Source: Cohnella abietis
GTDB lineage: Bacteria > Bacillota > Bacilli > Paenibacillales > Paenibacillaceae
Reading direction: 5' to 3'
Assembly: GCF_004295585.1 (NCBI RefSeq)
Contig: NZ_AP019400.1
Coordinates: 3,632,001 to 3,696,000 of the forward strand
DNA: 64,000 bases
The notes below the pieces were generated by a model. That model worked only from the letters and a program-made list of their open reading frames with translations, had not been told where the DNA came from and ran no database searches. Positions within the stretch are counted from its first letter, which is position 1. Every line of letters starts with the position of its first letter. A program made the position numbers and the translations under genes. Positions 32,394 through 40,599 of the stretch are shown here, one piece after another.

Positions 32394-32573
32394 TCATATA
32401 GCCATATACGTTAAAGCGATCGGCGATTCGAAAAGCCTTTGGAAAACATTCGCTGATCCATGTGTGATAAGTCCATCACAACTGTACAAGGTGTCAGCAC
32501 AGGAATCCGGATGGTGCTCGGCATATGCACGTAAATCCACAAGCTTTCGTCCGGGTAATAGATCGAGCATCAT
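32394..32573 (-). pseudogene. Possible ISL3-type transposase remnant
   Basis: A 59-residue frame begins MMLDLLPGRKLVDLRAYAEH, HPDSCADTLYSC, with GATGATGC preceded by AGGGGAG. The block DLLPGRK.VDLRAYA..HPD recalls the region before the first catalytic aspartate of ISL3 transposases (D.LP.R....L..WL..HP), but the catalytic part is unrecognisable. The call is weak. Confidence 0.3.
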
Positions 32574-32917
32574 CTCCCCTTTCAGGTCATATCACACTGC
32601 GAACACTGCATTCGAACAGCTGGAATCAAAAGATAGACTTTCTTTTAGAAATCCGGAAGATACCTAACGGAATGTGAGTTATTGCTTCCTTTCGAATGAC
32701 AGATTCAATGCAAGGAATTAAACTGGACAACACTTAAAAAGTACGTGTATTCAAACAAGGAAGCAACAAAAAGCAACTAATTACTCTCAGTTGCTTTTTG
32801 TTGCTTTGAGCTATAGGATTGTACCTTTGGTCTACTCTGTAATGCCACCGAACGGCACAATTAGCTTTTTGTACACACAAATATTTGAAGTGATTATTGG
32901 CAAGTACCGTTAATAAT
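32574..32917. other. Intergenic stretch with one terminator
   Basis: No gene seen. It contains the perfect hairpin listed at 32761-32806 and a short echo (GAGCTATAGG, 32809-32818) of the right half of the dispersed repeat. Confidence 0.4.
32761..32806. terminator. Perfect 18-bp hairpin, terminator of the DinB-like gene
   Basis: AAGCAACAAAAAGCAACT and AGTTGCTTTTTGTTGCTT pair perfectly around a ten-base loop; placed 110 bases after the DinB-like gene on the minus strand. It lacks an external T-run, but the arms themselves contain T5. Confidence 0.65.
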
Positions 32918-33493
32918 TTATTTCGATTTGTTCAGTTCTTCATCTATAAAATTTTTTATAGCTCTTTCTTTTGAGAATTTATCGTTATTATATTGTTTAG
33001 AGCCATTCTTTGGAACAGATAGGCTTTTCCAGCTACTCTTATTTAACATTTTTGCAGCATAAACAATCTGTCCGACGTGATATGGATAATGTGCTAACTG
33101 TCTATTAATGGCCTCAATAATTGTATGTCCTTCATTGCGAATATACACAATTTGTAATAATTGATCAGTTGTAATGGAATCTATTGCATTCAGTAGACAT
33201 GTCCAGCCTTCGTCCCATTTCTTTAAAAGCTCATCTTTCGTTTCAATATCATTCTCAAATTCCGAATCTCTATCTCTCCAAGACTTTTCTCCGTCACTGA
33301 TTAAAAAATCTGTCCACCTTGAAAGCATATTTCCCCACAAGTGTTTTACTATAGTTGCGATGCTATTAGAATCGTCATTAAAAGTCTCAAATAACTGTTC
33401 TGAATCGACTTGATTAATAGCTGCTTCTCCTAATGTTTTGTAGTAAAGAAATTGTTTTTTTGCACTTTCCAAATACATTTGTTCAGTATTCAT
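32918..33493 (-). CDS. DinB-like protein of the DUF1572 family
   Basis: A 191-residue four-helix protein. The start MNTEQMYLESAKKQFLYYKTLGE, then SNSIATIVKHLWGNMLSRWTDFL and the last helix INRQLAHYPYHVGQIVYAAKML match DUF1572/YjoA. The three histidines expected for the DinB metal site are visible (H in VKHLWGN, H in LAHYPYH twice). The start at 33493 follows GGGGG by six bases. DinB-fold enzymes are thiol transferases or hydrolases (bacillithiol-dependent in Bacilli); the substrate here is unknown. It is monocistronic. Confidence 0.85.
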   Translation of the reverse strand: MNTEQMYLESAKKQFLYYKTLGEAAINQVDSEQLFETFNDDSNSIATIVKHLWGNMLSRWTDFLISDGEKSWRDRDSEFENDIETKDELLKKWDEGWTCLLNAIDSITTDQLLQIVYIRNEGHTIIEAINRQLAHYPYHVGQIVYAAKMLNKSSWKSLSVPKNGSKQYNNDKFSKERAIKNFIDEELNKSK

Positions 33494-33574
33494 GTCTAAC
33501 CCCCTAATTTTCCAATCACAATCCACTAAATTTTCTTGATCTTATACGATTACTTCTTTATGATCTAGCATAAT

Positions 33575-33717
33575 CTATTTAGCCATTTCTATTAATCCCC
33601 TTCTTTTCCAAAATGACATCAATTTTAGATACTTTAATATTCCTAAGTTAATATCCCTTTTATTCATCACTGTATTAAACTCATTTAATACTTGTTTCCC
33701 ATATTTACACCAAGTCC
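33575..33717 (-). other. C-terminal coding remnant, unidentified
   Basis: A minus-strand open stretch without start reads WCKYGKQVLNEFNTVMNKRD, then INLGILKYLKLMSFWKRRGL, up to TAG at 33575. It looks like the basic C-terminus of a real enzyme, cut off at its 5' side near 33718. Family unknown. Confidence 0.35.
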
Positions 33718-33876
33718 CTATTGCGCTTGCAAAAAGATTTCGAGGACAGTCCTATGATTTGCTCGTCAGCTACACGACCCTTACGGCAGGTATATGAAAT
33801 TGAAGCGAAGGCCAGCTTTGAGTACAATTACCCTGTTATTATTCCTATACCTAAAAATTATGAGGAGGATGCAACG

Positions 33877-34228
33877 ATGATTATTGTTACGAACAGATCT
33901 AATATAAGGGAACGGCAACGGCGATAAGCTTATCGAGCGTTTCGACAGAATTGGCTAAGTAGAGGGCATGGAAGGTTTTTTAGGCTTAGAGGTTTTGCTC
34001 AAGCAAAATACAGCGGAATATGATGAGGTTTCGGTCGTTACTAACTGGAATTCAATGGATGATATCCAAGCGTGGACTAGAAGCTAAGCGTTCCGCGAGT
34101 TCCATTCCCATCGCAAGACGCCGGATTATTTCATTTCCAACAAGATCTTGTTCCAAGAGGTCACAATCAAACGCAATCCGCTTCCTCCTGTGCAGGCAGA
34201 AGTGATCGCAGAAGCAAAGGATCAATAG
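33877..34228 (+). pseudogene. Haem-degrading monooxygenase (IsdG/HmoB-like), inactivated
   Basis: AGGAGG precedes ATG 33877, which opens MIIVTNRSNIR. After one frameshift near 33910 the sequence reads GNGDKLIERFDRIG, stop, [35 protein letters not shown], stop, AFREFHSHRKTPDYFISNKI, ending at TAG 34228. The pattern (V.GM.GFLG.EVL, W.S..D..AW..S..F...H) is that of the ABM-fold haem monooxygenases IsdG/HmoB, including the asparagine, tryptophan and histidine of the haem site. Both stops are TAA in place of a K or E codon (AAA or GAA), each one base change. The gene is dead through three lesions. Confidence 0.85.
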
Positions 34229-34305
34229 TTTCTCCAATGCAAAAACAAGCAGAAGACGGTTGCCCCCATCGTCTGCCTGTTTTGTTACCTCACGCACAGT
34301 ATCCA

Positions 34306-34902
34306 TTAAAGCCTATTCAGCTTATATTGCAGTCCGCCCAATATGAATACGGTCATATCCTCAATCATATCTTCCATTGGCGGTTGCGTGTTTTCAAACA
34401 AGGTAGACCAGTATTTCGTATGCCTATGGAACAATAATGTACCTACGATCGACATTAAAGCCGTATCCAAGGAATGGAACTGGAATATCCCCTGCTCTCT
34501 CCCTTGCTCGAGCCAACTCCGCAGTCGCAGCCAGATCGGCATGACATGCTGGCGAATTTTCTGAATGCGTTCAGTATCCATAATGATTTCCTGCTGAATG
34601 ATCCCAATTAGCTGGTAATCGTTGTAACGAAATTTGGTCACTTCGCTCACTATGAGCCTAACTCCCCCAGCAGGATCCAAAGTCGGATCTATTTTGGACA
34701 ACTGATCGTTAGGAAAGAAATGATCGAATAATGCTCCAAACATATTTTCTTTCCCGCCAAAATGGTAGGAGACAAGGGCGATGTTAACGCCAGCTTCCTC
34801 GCATATCTGCCTAACGGTTGTTTTTTCGAATCCGTACTGGGCGAACAGCTTCTTGGCTGCTAACAAGATTCTTATTTTTATATCCGTGTCTCCTAATGTC
34901 AT
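34306..34902 (-). CDS. TetR family transcriptional regulator
   Basis: A 198-residue TetR protein with helix-turn-helix TTVRQICEEAGVNIALVSYHFGGKENM at about 29-55 and sensor helices after. The start MTLGDTDIKIRIL at 34902 is six bases after GGGGG. It is downstream of the ABC-2 permease gene on the same strand (101 bases), so the two form an operon whose promoter carries two palindromes at 36175-36199. The C-terminal domain resembles the CecR/YbiH-like group that often regulates ABC-2 type exporters. It is probably the repressor of this operon. Confidence 0.88.
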   Translation of the reverse strand: MTLGDTDIKIRILLAAKKLFAQYGFEKTTVRQICEEAGVNIALVSYHFGGKENMFGALFDHFFPNDQLSKIDPTLDPAGGVRLIVSEVTKFRYNDYQLIGIIQQEIIMDTERIQKIRQHVMPIWLRLRSWLEQGREQGIFQFHSLDTALMSIVGTLLFHRHTKYWSTLFENTQPPMEDMIEDMTVFILGGLQYKLNRL

Positions 34903-35003
34903 AACGATCCCCCATAGAAGCATATTTCTTATATTTTCATTCATACTAGCATAAACTGCAAGAAACTTGGCTAAATTATCGTCTTTGACCTGCTACGGCA
35001 ACA

Positions 35004-36149
35004 CTAGGCTGCTGCTGATGCAGTGCCGGCTGTATCTTTCTTAACTGCTACAGCCAATATGCTGATTGCAATGGCAATGACTGCGATAATGACAAGCTTA
35101 TAGGCATCAGAATTAGCAGCCGGACCTCCGAATAAAATATTCATCGTACCTTCTACCGCATAGGTTGCAGGAAGGGCATCGCCAAGATTGATAAAGAAGT
35201 TTGACAGCAGCTCGCGCGGAACGATTGCACCCGAAGTAACCAGCTGCGCAGATAACAAAATAATATTAAACAGCATGCCTGCCATTCCGAACAGGTATAA
35301 GAAGAGCTGGGATACAAATATGAAAGTGAGCATGAACAGCAATTGGAATAACCAGATATGAAGGAATCCGCCGGCCATTTGACCGCCAAAAGACGCAAGC
35401 AGCGTTGAGCCGACAAGCGAGACGACTACCGCGGCAATTCCATTGAGTACGCTTCTTGCACCGAAACGGCGCCATCTGCTAACCGTACCACTTATAGCCA
35501 AGTACGACTGTTCAAAGTTCATCCCCATAATCATCGCACCAACGTATGATGCAAGCACCATCATCATTGGAACCATCTGATTGTTCATGCCTTTAACCAC
35601 GTTCGTGGAATGGATATCTGACGTCACTCGCTGTGACAAGCTTTGCGCTGCAGCGGCAGCCTGATCGGCAGGAAGGTTCATATTGCCAAGCACGGTTTGG
35701 ATGCCACCTGCAATTGCCTGCCCGTTCACTTGCGCCGTAATTTGCGCTGCTGCGCCGCTCATGATGCTTTTGATAAGTGCCGGATTGGACTCATTAATAA
35801 GATATTGAATAGAAGCGGTCCCGTCTGCAGCTGTTGCTTTCTGAGTAAAATCGGCTGGTACCACGACGACCATTTGAATGTCGCGCCCATCAAGCTGCTG
35901 CTTAGCCTCAGCAACGCTGTCAATTTTCCGCATATCGAAAGGTAAGTTTTGTAGCAAGCCAGCCGTAATTTGTTGCCCCATTTGCTGATCCTCGTTGACA
36001 ACGGCAATTTTCAATTGGTCTATACGATCTGTAACCCCGTTGTAGCCTGTCATCCAAATGACCGAGAAAATAACCTGGAACATTATTGCCGTAATTAAAC
36101 CAACCCAAGTCGTTGGGCGTTTCATAAAAGCTTGTATTGCGTTTTTCAT
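35004..36149 (-). CDS. ABC-2 type/YhgE-Pip family membrane exporter
   Basis: A 381-residue membrane protein: one N-terminal helix (WVGLITAIMFQVIFSVIWMTG, residues 15-36), a large outer domain (40-200) with the block LKIAVVNEDQQMGQQITAGL typical of YhgE/Pip and ABC-2 permeases, then five helices from about 195 to 370. AAGGAG precedes the ATG. No ATPase gene is beside it, which is normal for YhgE/Pip-like proteins. In Bacilli these belong to phage receptor or ESX/T7-linked and drug-resistance modules. It is the first gene in an operon with the TetR regulator. Confidence 0.82.
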   Translation of the reverse strand: MKNAIQAFMKRPTTWVGLITAIMFQVIFSVIWMTGYNGVTDRIDQLKIAVVNEDQQMGQQITAGLLQNLPFDMRKIDSVAEAKQQLDGRDIQMVVVVPADFTQKATAADGTASIQYLINESNPALIKSIMSGAAAQITAQVNGQAIAGGIQTVLGNMNLPADQAAAAAQSLSQRVTSDIHSTNVVKGMNNQMVPMMMVLASYVGAMIMGMNFEQSYLAISGTVSRWRRFGARSVLNGIAAVVVSLVGSTLLASFGGQMAGGFLHIWLFQLLFMLTFIFVSQLFLYLFGMAGMLFNIILLSAQLVTSGAIVPRELLSNFFINLGDALPATYAVEGTMNILFGGPAANSDAYKLVIIAVIAIAISILAVAVKKDTAGTASAAA

Positions 36150-36174
36150 TTCTAATAACTCCTTTTCTCTAATT

Positions 36175-36199
36175 AAACAACCGTTTGAAACAATTGTTT
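36175..36199. promoter_or_regulatory. Tandem TetR-type operators
   Basis: AAACAACCGTTT (36175-36186) and AAACAATTGTTT (36188-36199) follow one another at 13 bases; the second is a perfect palindrome, the first has one mismatched pair set (CC). They lie 26-50 bases upstream of the permease gene and are the probable binding site of the TetR protein at 34306. Confidence 0.65.
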
Positions 36200-36267
36200 A
36201 AATAATAGACAGGAATGTATCTTTTGTCAACAAAAAAGGCTCAATATATGAATTAGTGGTTGAACTT

Positions 36268-36426
36268 TTTAGCACGGCAGGCGGAGTCGATTGCATTCAA
36301 TTAAAATACCAGCTTTGTAGCATTCTCGATTACGTTTGAAATAGTGTCGGCGCTGGTAAGCCTTGATGCGATTATGTCGTCCTTTGCCTGTCGGATGACA
36401 ATCGGTTGTTACTCTCGCATGTGGTT
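36268..36426 (-). other. Unassigned coding-like remnant
   Basis: Open minus-strand stretch IEPHARVTTDCHPTGKGRHN, RIKAYQRRHYFKRNRECYKA, ILIECNRLRLPC, ending at TAA 36268. It is basic and cysteine/histidine rich, without start. Its 5' edge contains TTACTCTCGCATGTGG, similar to the right end of the repeats at 37979 and 40519. Confidence 0.3.
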
Positions 36427-36435
36427 CAATTGTTA

Positions 36436-36780
36436 TTAGAGCGTTTTCATGAATTTTTCTACTGGAACGATTTCACCATGGTCATCATCGACATAAATAT
36501 TTCTTAAATTACCTTTCAACAAAACTTTTCTCAATAATTCTTTTGAAGTAAACGTCAATAATATAAAATTAGGACTGCCGTAAGGTATTTTCTTTAGCTC
36601 ATTTATATCAAAGTGGGTAGATAATTGTTCACTAAAATCAAAATATAAATGGCCGTCCGGGTACTCAACAACATATCTAGCATTACTTACTGTGTAATTA
36701 GCAATACTTCCATGGTGGGGAATATTTTTAATTAAGTCTAATGTGAAACTACTATTTCCAATTAGAACGACTGATTGCAT
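36436..36780 (-). CDS. Small protein, possibly an immunity protein
   Basis: A 114-residue acidic soluble protein without signal or membrane helix: MQSVVLIGNSSFTLDLIKNI, then RYVVEYPDGHLYFDF and NIYVDDDHGEIVPVEKFMKT. Small acidic proteins of this kind are often found among toxin/immunity islands, and the next genes in this area are a barstar-like and an Imm11-like gene. There is no clear ribosome site (AGGGATGG lies near). Family not recognised. Confidence 0.6.
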   Translation of the reverse strand: MQSVVLIGNSSFTLDLIKNIPHHGSIANYTVSNARYVVEYPDGHLYFDFSEQLSTHFDINELKKIPYGSPNFILLTFTSKELLRKVLLKGNLRNIYVDDDHGEIVPVEKFMKTL

Positions 36781-36835
36781 TTAGCAGCACCATCCCTACT
36801 ATTGTTTTCCGCCAATAAACTTAATCAGTTCATCA

Positions 36836-37035
36836 AAACTTTGAAGAAATAGAGATTATTGGAAATTTATGTATTTTGAACCGGAAAGAATCTTATAGCG
36901 GTTTGTTAGAACAAAAACAAGGAATTTATGTAGCATTAGATGAACTATCTAATAATCTTTTAGGATTTGCAGCTATTAAACCGGATCTCGATATTCCAAA
37001 ATGCTTGATCTTGGATTCACTTCACGTTTCACCGA
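36836..37035 (+). pseudogene. GNAT acetyltransferase fragment
   Basis: The plus strand reads EEIEIIGNLCILNRKESYSG, LLEQKQGIYVALDELSNNLL, GFAAIKPDLDIPKCLILDSL, HVSP before the sequence becomes unrelated near 37036. The strand GIYVALDE...LLGFAAI followed by LDSLHVSP fits strands beta4-beta5 of a GNAT domain, just before the acetyl-CoA loop. Both ends are missing, so only about 65 residues remain. Confidence 0.55.
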
Positions 37036-37089
37036 ATTCGATGCCTTTTATTGCTCCGACGGACAGCATCGTCTTCGCTGCTGTTATTC

Positions 37090-37500
37090 TTAATCAACTA
37101 AGTAGACCATAAAAGCTTTGGCTTTAGCTCCTACAACAACTTCCTCTACTTCCTCCTGCCAAAACGGTAGAATTATATCTGTGAAGTCTGCTACAATTTC
37201 TTGCTTTAGTTTAGGAGCATTTTTAAGAAATTCAGAAAAATCGTAAATGATTAGTGCATAACCATCCTTACCCAACCAATCTAAATCCCTTATCCAGTCA
37301 AGGTATCTATCCATGCTGTCTATGCAAGCTGTTGGGAATATAAATTTCGATTGTATCTCCGTGACATACTCTTCCCATGTTTGAATATACGCCCCACTAA
37401 TTTCAGCAATATGGTATTTATTATTCAACAAATCTGATTTTATTGAATAAATATTGGCGATATTGGTTTCTAAAACCTTGTTTTCAATAATTTTATCCAT
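37090..37500 (-). CDS. Barstar-family (ribonuclease inhibitor) protein
   Basis: A 136-residue immunity-type protein. The barstar block is clear: IQTWEEYVTEIQSKFIFPTA, then DSMDRYLDWIRDLDWLGKDG, where family members bind their nuclease with the acidic helix, and the end FWQEEVEEVVVGAKAKAFMV. The ATG at 37500 follows GGGG by nine bases; the frame extends further to 37638, but that part is the remnant of another gene. Barstar-like proteins block barnase-like toxins; no intact toxin gene is beside it, so it may protect against neighbours' toxins or be a relic. Confidence 0.8.
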   Translation of the reverse strand: MDKIIENKVLETNIANIYSIKSDLLNNKYHIAEISGAYIQTWEEYVTEIQSKFIFPTACIDSMDRYLDWIRDLDWLGKDGYALIIYDFSEFLKNAPKLKQEIVADFTDIILPFWQEEVEEVVVGAKAKAFMVYLVD

Positions 37501-37517
37501 ATCTTCACACCCCTTAT

Positions 37518-37706
37518 CTAACTCCAACCTTGGTAACTTTCCATCCTTATTTTGATATCTGCTTCTCGATGCGGTACCTCGTGTTTGACCAGACACACTG
37601 TCTTTCCATCTATTCTTATTCTTCCGGCCAAGTCGCAACTCAGCTTACATTCACGATAAAGTCTCTCTTGTCTTGGAAGTCGTGGCTTGTATCGCCATCC
37701 GTTAGT
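37518..37706 (-). other. Remnant immediately upstream of the barstar-like gene
   Basis: Two overlapping minus-strand frames look coding. One reads KTNGWRYKPRLPRQERLYRE, then GRIRIDGKTVCLVKHEVPHR, to TAG at 37518; the other reads NRWKDSVSGQTRGTASRSRY, QNKDGKLPRLELDKG, directly into the barstar gene. By position this should be the end of the cognate toxin gene, split by a frameshift. I cannot name a toxin family. Confidence 0.35.
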
Positions 37707-37709
37707 TTT

Positions 37710-37978
37710 TTAAGTCATTTTTACTTTTAATAAATCGCATCCAGTAATGTTAGAGGACTCAATTCTGCTTTTTATTGACTCAGAAACAAATGTCGGATTC
37801 CTTTCATTAGTTAATTTATAAAGATGTTTTCCGACAAGTTCACTGTTTTTCAAAGCAAACTTTTTTACTGAAAGTATCTTCTTTTCATCTAAAGAAAAAT
37901 ATGCATGGTCTGAAATGCTTAAATCAAGTGCATCAACGTGTTCAAGGACATTACAAACAAAATACCCACAGAGATTAG
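37710..37978 (-). pseudogene. Imm11-like (DUF1629) immunity protein, 5' truncated
   Basis: The minus strand reads CGYFVCNVLEHVDALDLSIS, DHAYFSLDEKKILSVKKFAL, then HLYKLTNERNPTFVSESIKS, RIESSNITGCDLLKV to TAA at 37710. This matches the Imm11/DUF1629 pattern (F.V.NV.DALD..kS...., iF.L......vFVS..fK..iE...lTG..f). The reading frame starts exactly at the repeat TTCGGCACTGGGT (37979 on), so the first half of the gene was lost at that junction. Confidence 0.65.
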
Positions 37979-38052
37979 TTCGGCACTGGGTGGGGTCTTA
38001 TTAAGATGTCGTTCAATACAAAAAACCATGGAGTGGTTACACTCGCATGTGA
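37979..38052. repeat. Dispersed repeat with TTCGGCACTGGGT left edge, copy A
   Basis: Left edge TTCGGCACTGGGT, right part AACCATGGAGTGGTTACACT then CGCATGTG. Copy B (40519-40588) shares both edges; a left-edge-only copy is at 46601-46613 and a right-edge-like piece at 36404-36419. It breaks the Imm11-like gene. Confidence 0.7.
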
Positions 38053-38163
38053 TCAAGAAAAAACTCCAACTAAGCCTTGAGAACTAAATAATAACCTTCC
38101 TCTTCATTGAAGTCCTTTGTTCTCTTAAATTGACTGACTCTCATCGTCGAGAATCTCCCGTCC

Positions 38164-38213
38164 TTGCCTTTAACTAAAATTATGTTATAATAAAAGATAC
38201 CGAACGGTATCTT
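38164..38213 (+). promoter_or_regulatory. GAPDH promoter with 20-bp TetR operator
   Basis: TTGCCT (38164-38169), 16 bases, TATAAT (38186-38191), then the palindrome AAGATACCGAACGGTATCTT (38194-38213) covering the transcription start. The same palindrome, with three changes, stands at the same place after the -10 of the TetR gene at 40239. About 150 bases of leader follow; it holds no structure I can name. Confidence 0.8.
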
Positions 38214-38364
38214 AATTTGTGCAAAAAGCCGGTACAGAATGAATTAGCGTCGGGCCATCCACCCAGGGGACGTAGGAATTAGTTCATGGTAGAGCTGACT
38301 TCTTTTGATTTCATGACAGGCACTGACTGTTCGGAATAAATCAAACTTGTAGGGGGATTTTACA

Positions 38365-39375
38365 ATGACTATAAAAGTTGGCATTAACGGTTTTGGACGG
38401 ATCGGAAGACTCGCTTTTCGTCGAATTCAAGAGGTTAAGGGAGTTGAGGTTGTGGCAATTAACGACCTTACCAATGCGAAAATGTTAGCACATCTGCTCA
38501 AATACGATACTACGCAAGGCACTTTTCGTGGGGACATCGAAGTTCATAACGGAAGCTTCACTGTTAACGACAAAGAAGTTAAGGTGCTGGCTAAGCGTAA
38601 TCCTGAAGAAATCCCTTGGGAAGAGCTTGGCGTTGAAATCGTACTCGAGTGTACGGGCTTCTTCACCACTAAAGAAAAGGCCGAGCTTCACTTGAAAGGC
38701 GGAGCGAAGAAAGTCGTCATTTCCGCCCCTGCTACAGGCGACATGAAAACAATCGTATACAACGTGAATCATGACACCCTGGACGGAACAGAAACCGTTA
38801 TTTCCGGCGCATCCTGTACAACAAACTGTCTGGCTCCCATGGCTAAAGCTCTGCACGACAAGTTTGGCATTCAATCCGGATTAATGACGACCATTCACGC
38901 CTTTACAGGCAACCAGAATACACTTGACGCTCCGGATCCTAAAGGAGACTTTCGAGCAGCACGCGCCGCTTCTGAGAACATTGTTCCCTATTCCACTGGT
39001 GCTGCAAAAGCCATTGGCCTCGTTCTTCCCGAACTGAAGGGTAAGCTGGATGGTGCATCTCAACGTGTCCCTGTTGCAACAGGTTCCGTAACGGAGCTCG
39101 TAACCGTATTGAACTCCAAAGTAACGATTGAGGAAGTTAACGCTGCTATGAAAGAAGCGTCTGATCCAGAAACTTACGGATACACGGAAGACGAGATCGT
39201 ATCTTCCGATGTTAAGGGTATGACATTCGGATCCCTTTTTGATGCCACCCAAACAAAAGTGCTAACAGTTGGAGACCAGCAGCTGGTGAAAACCGTAGCT
39301 TGGTACGATAACGAAATGTCTTACACAGCCCAATTGGTTCGCACTTTGGAGCACTTCGCTAAAATAGCTAGGTAA
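38365..39375 (+). CDS. gap: Glyceraldehyde-3-phosphate dehydrogenase (type I, NAD)
   Basis: A complete 336-residue phosphorylating GAPDH: converts glyceraldehyde-3-phosphate, NAD+ and phosphate to 1,3-bisphosphoglycerate. N-terminal NGFGRIGR at 8-15, Asp34 (NAD preference), the active-site block [12 protein letters not shown] with Cys151, and catalytic His178 in TTIHAF. The S-loop reads [20 protein letters not shown], altered from the usual H.KGD.RRARAAAENI.P.T of related enzymes, which could change cofactor-site access. AGGGGG precedes the ATG. It is not in a gapA-pgk-tpi operon, has no CggR, and is preceded by an operator shared with the TetR gene at 39640. It is therefore probably a second, inducible GAPDH. 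Confidence 0.95.
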   Translation: MTIKVGINGFGRIGRLAFRRIQEVKGVEVVAINDLTNAKMLAHLLKYDTTQGTFRGDIEVHNGSFTVNDKEVKVLAKRNPEEIPWEELGVEIVLECTGFFTTKEKAELHLKGGAKKVVISAPATGDMKTIVYNVNHDTLDGTETVISGASCTTNCLAPMAKALHDKFGIQSGLMTTIHAFTGNQNTLDAPDPKGDFRAARAASENIVPYSTGAAKAIGLVLPELKGKLDGASQRVPVATGSVTELVTVLNSKVTIEEVNAAMKEASDPETYGYTEDEIVSSDVKGMTFGSLFDATQTKVLTVGDQQLVKTVAWYDNEMSYTAQLVRTLEHFAKIAR

Positions 39376-39639
39376 ATAACTTCCCAGAGCTATTTTATCC
39401 ATATTGCTATCAAGAATGGTCGGAGAAATAGTCGACAAGCGCGGAAAAAGCAGCATGCTGAATGCGACTCCTATGCTCATACTAATGGCTCCTGTATTGT
39501 TAGCAGAAGTGGGGACTGGCCGTTATAGCGGTTTTGGTTTTTCTATACGCGTTACGACTAGCCCCCAATTCCGCTTTGCTCCATCTCGAGCAAACACCAT
39601 TTCCTTTGTTGATCCGGTTCGACTTGCTTGTACATCTGA
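39376..39639. other. Gap between gap and the TetR gene
   Basis: The two genes converge here. A plus-strand stretch (SSMLNATPMLILMAPVLLAE) faintly resembles an MFS helix but has no start and soon loses frame. No terminator hairpin of good quality was found. Confidence 0.35.
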
Positions 39640-40239
39640 CTAACGAATCTTTAAGCAAAATTGCTGCAAATAGATCGAGAAGTTTGCTGTATTCATTTGC
39701 ATGTGCTTGTTATCTCTATCCACCTTGCTGAGCAAAATGCTTCCTTCCAACAAGGAAAATGCAAATGAAGCAAGCGCATCCGAATCCAGATCTTCCTTAA
39801 ACTCCCCAGCATTAATCCCGTCACGTATAATACTTTTCATCAAATCCAAGACAGTATGCAGTCCCTGACTTGCCCGGTCACGAAGCTCCGAATGAGTATC
39901 GTCACTTTCTACAGCTGTATTCTGCATGGGACATCCGCCAATAAATGGTGGATTGTTGACAACATCTTCATAAACACGAAAAAATGCAACTAACCGTCCT
40001 GACGCGGACTGCTCTTGATCGATCGCCTCAGAAAATTTTCTAGAGACCAAACTGGCAGCGTAATTGTAAGCTTCAAGAGCAATCTCGTCTTTACTAGTAA
40101 AATGTCGATAAATGCCCCCTTTCTTAATTCCGGTGTCGGCAATTATATCGTTTAACGAAGTACCGGCATATCCTCTTTGATTAAAGATTGCTGCCGATTT
40201 CATAATGATGTGTTCGCGTGTACGATCTCCTTTTTTCAT
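39640..40239 (-). CDS. TetR family regulator with a conserved sensor cysteine
   Basis: A 199-residue TetR protein; helix-turn-helix TSLNDIIADTGIKKGGIYRHFTSKDEI at 28-54. The sensor domain contains GGCPMQNTAVESDDTH near 104, the cysteine-bearing motif common to AcrR/TetR_C_11-like repressors; in the distant relative NemR a cysteine in the sensor domain reacts with electrophiles. The ATG at 40239 follows GGAGG by five bases. The operator AAGATACTGATTGGTATCTT lies just after its -10 box, and an almost identical one controls gap, 0.3 kb away and convergent. The gene is thus autoregulated and probably represses gap. Confidence 0.88.
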   Translation of the reverse strand: MKKGDRTREHIIMKSAAIFNQRGYAGTSLNDIIADTGIKKGGIYRHFTSKDEIALEAYNYAASLVSRKFSEAIDQEQSASGRLVAFFRVYEDVVNNPPFIGGCPMQNTAVESDDTHSELRDRASQGLHTVLDLMKSIIRDGINAGEFKEDLDSDALASFAFSLLEGSILLSKVDRDNKHMQMNTANFSIYLQQFCLKIR

Positions 40240-40325
40240 GAGCACCTCCGAATGAACTTTATTCTAATCTAACATTTTATCAAGTTTTAAGATTGAAACC
40301 TTGTCAACCACTTCATGTCACATTA

Positions 40326-40352
40326 AAGATACTGATTGGTATCTTTATTATA
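40326..40352 (-). promoter_or_regulatory. tetR promoter with the second copy of the 20-bp operator
   Basis: On the minus strand TATAAT (complement of 40347-40352) is followed by the palindrome at 40326-40345, AAGATACTGATTGGTATCTT on the plus strand. Seventeen of twenty bases equal the gap operator. The spacing between the -10 box and operator is one base here and two bases at gap. Confidence 0.8.
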
Positions 40353-40518
40353 TAACAAACCCTTAATCATTACTAACATTTCTAAAATTCACTAACCCCT
40401 TCGATTATTCAAGAATCTTGAAAAACTACTTCAGATGCTCTTTATTCGGATAGGCAATTTGATACCAGTATTCAGGGAACCATGGCTTATATGTATTATT
40501 GGTTGAATAATGGGTTCA

Positions 40519-40588
40519 TTCGGCACTGGGTAAGGGTTGCAATTAAGAAAAAAGAAAACCACATGGAGTTGTTACACTCGCATTTGGC
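40519..40588. repeat. Dispersed repeat, copy B
   Basis: TTCGGCACTGGGT at the left, AAAACCACATGGAGTTGTTA and CACTCGCATTTGG at the right; 70 bases. It stands between the tetR promoter and the small membrane-protein gene. Confidence 0.7.
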
Positions 40589-40599
40589 CGTATGGTAAG

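Noticed and set aside
38214..38364. The 150-base leader of gap as a possible riboswitch
   Set aside because: No conserved riboswitch core or terminator/anti-terminator pair could be folded by eye; an operator already explains control.
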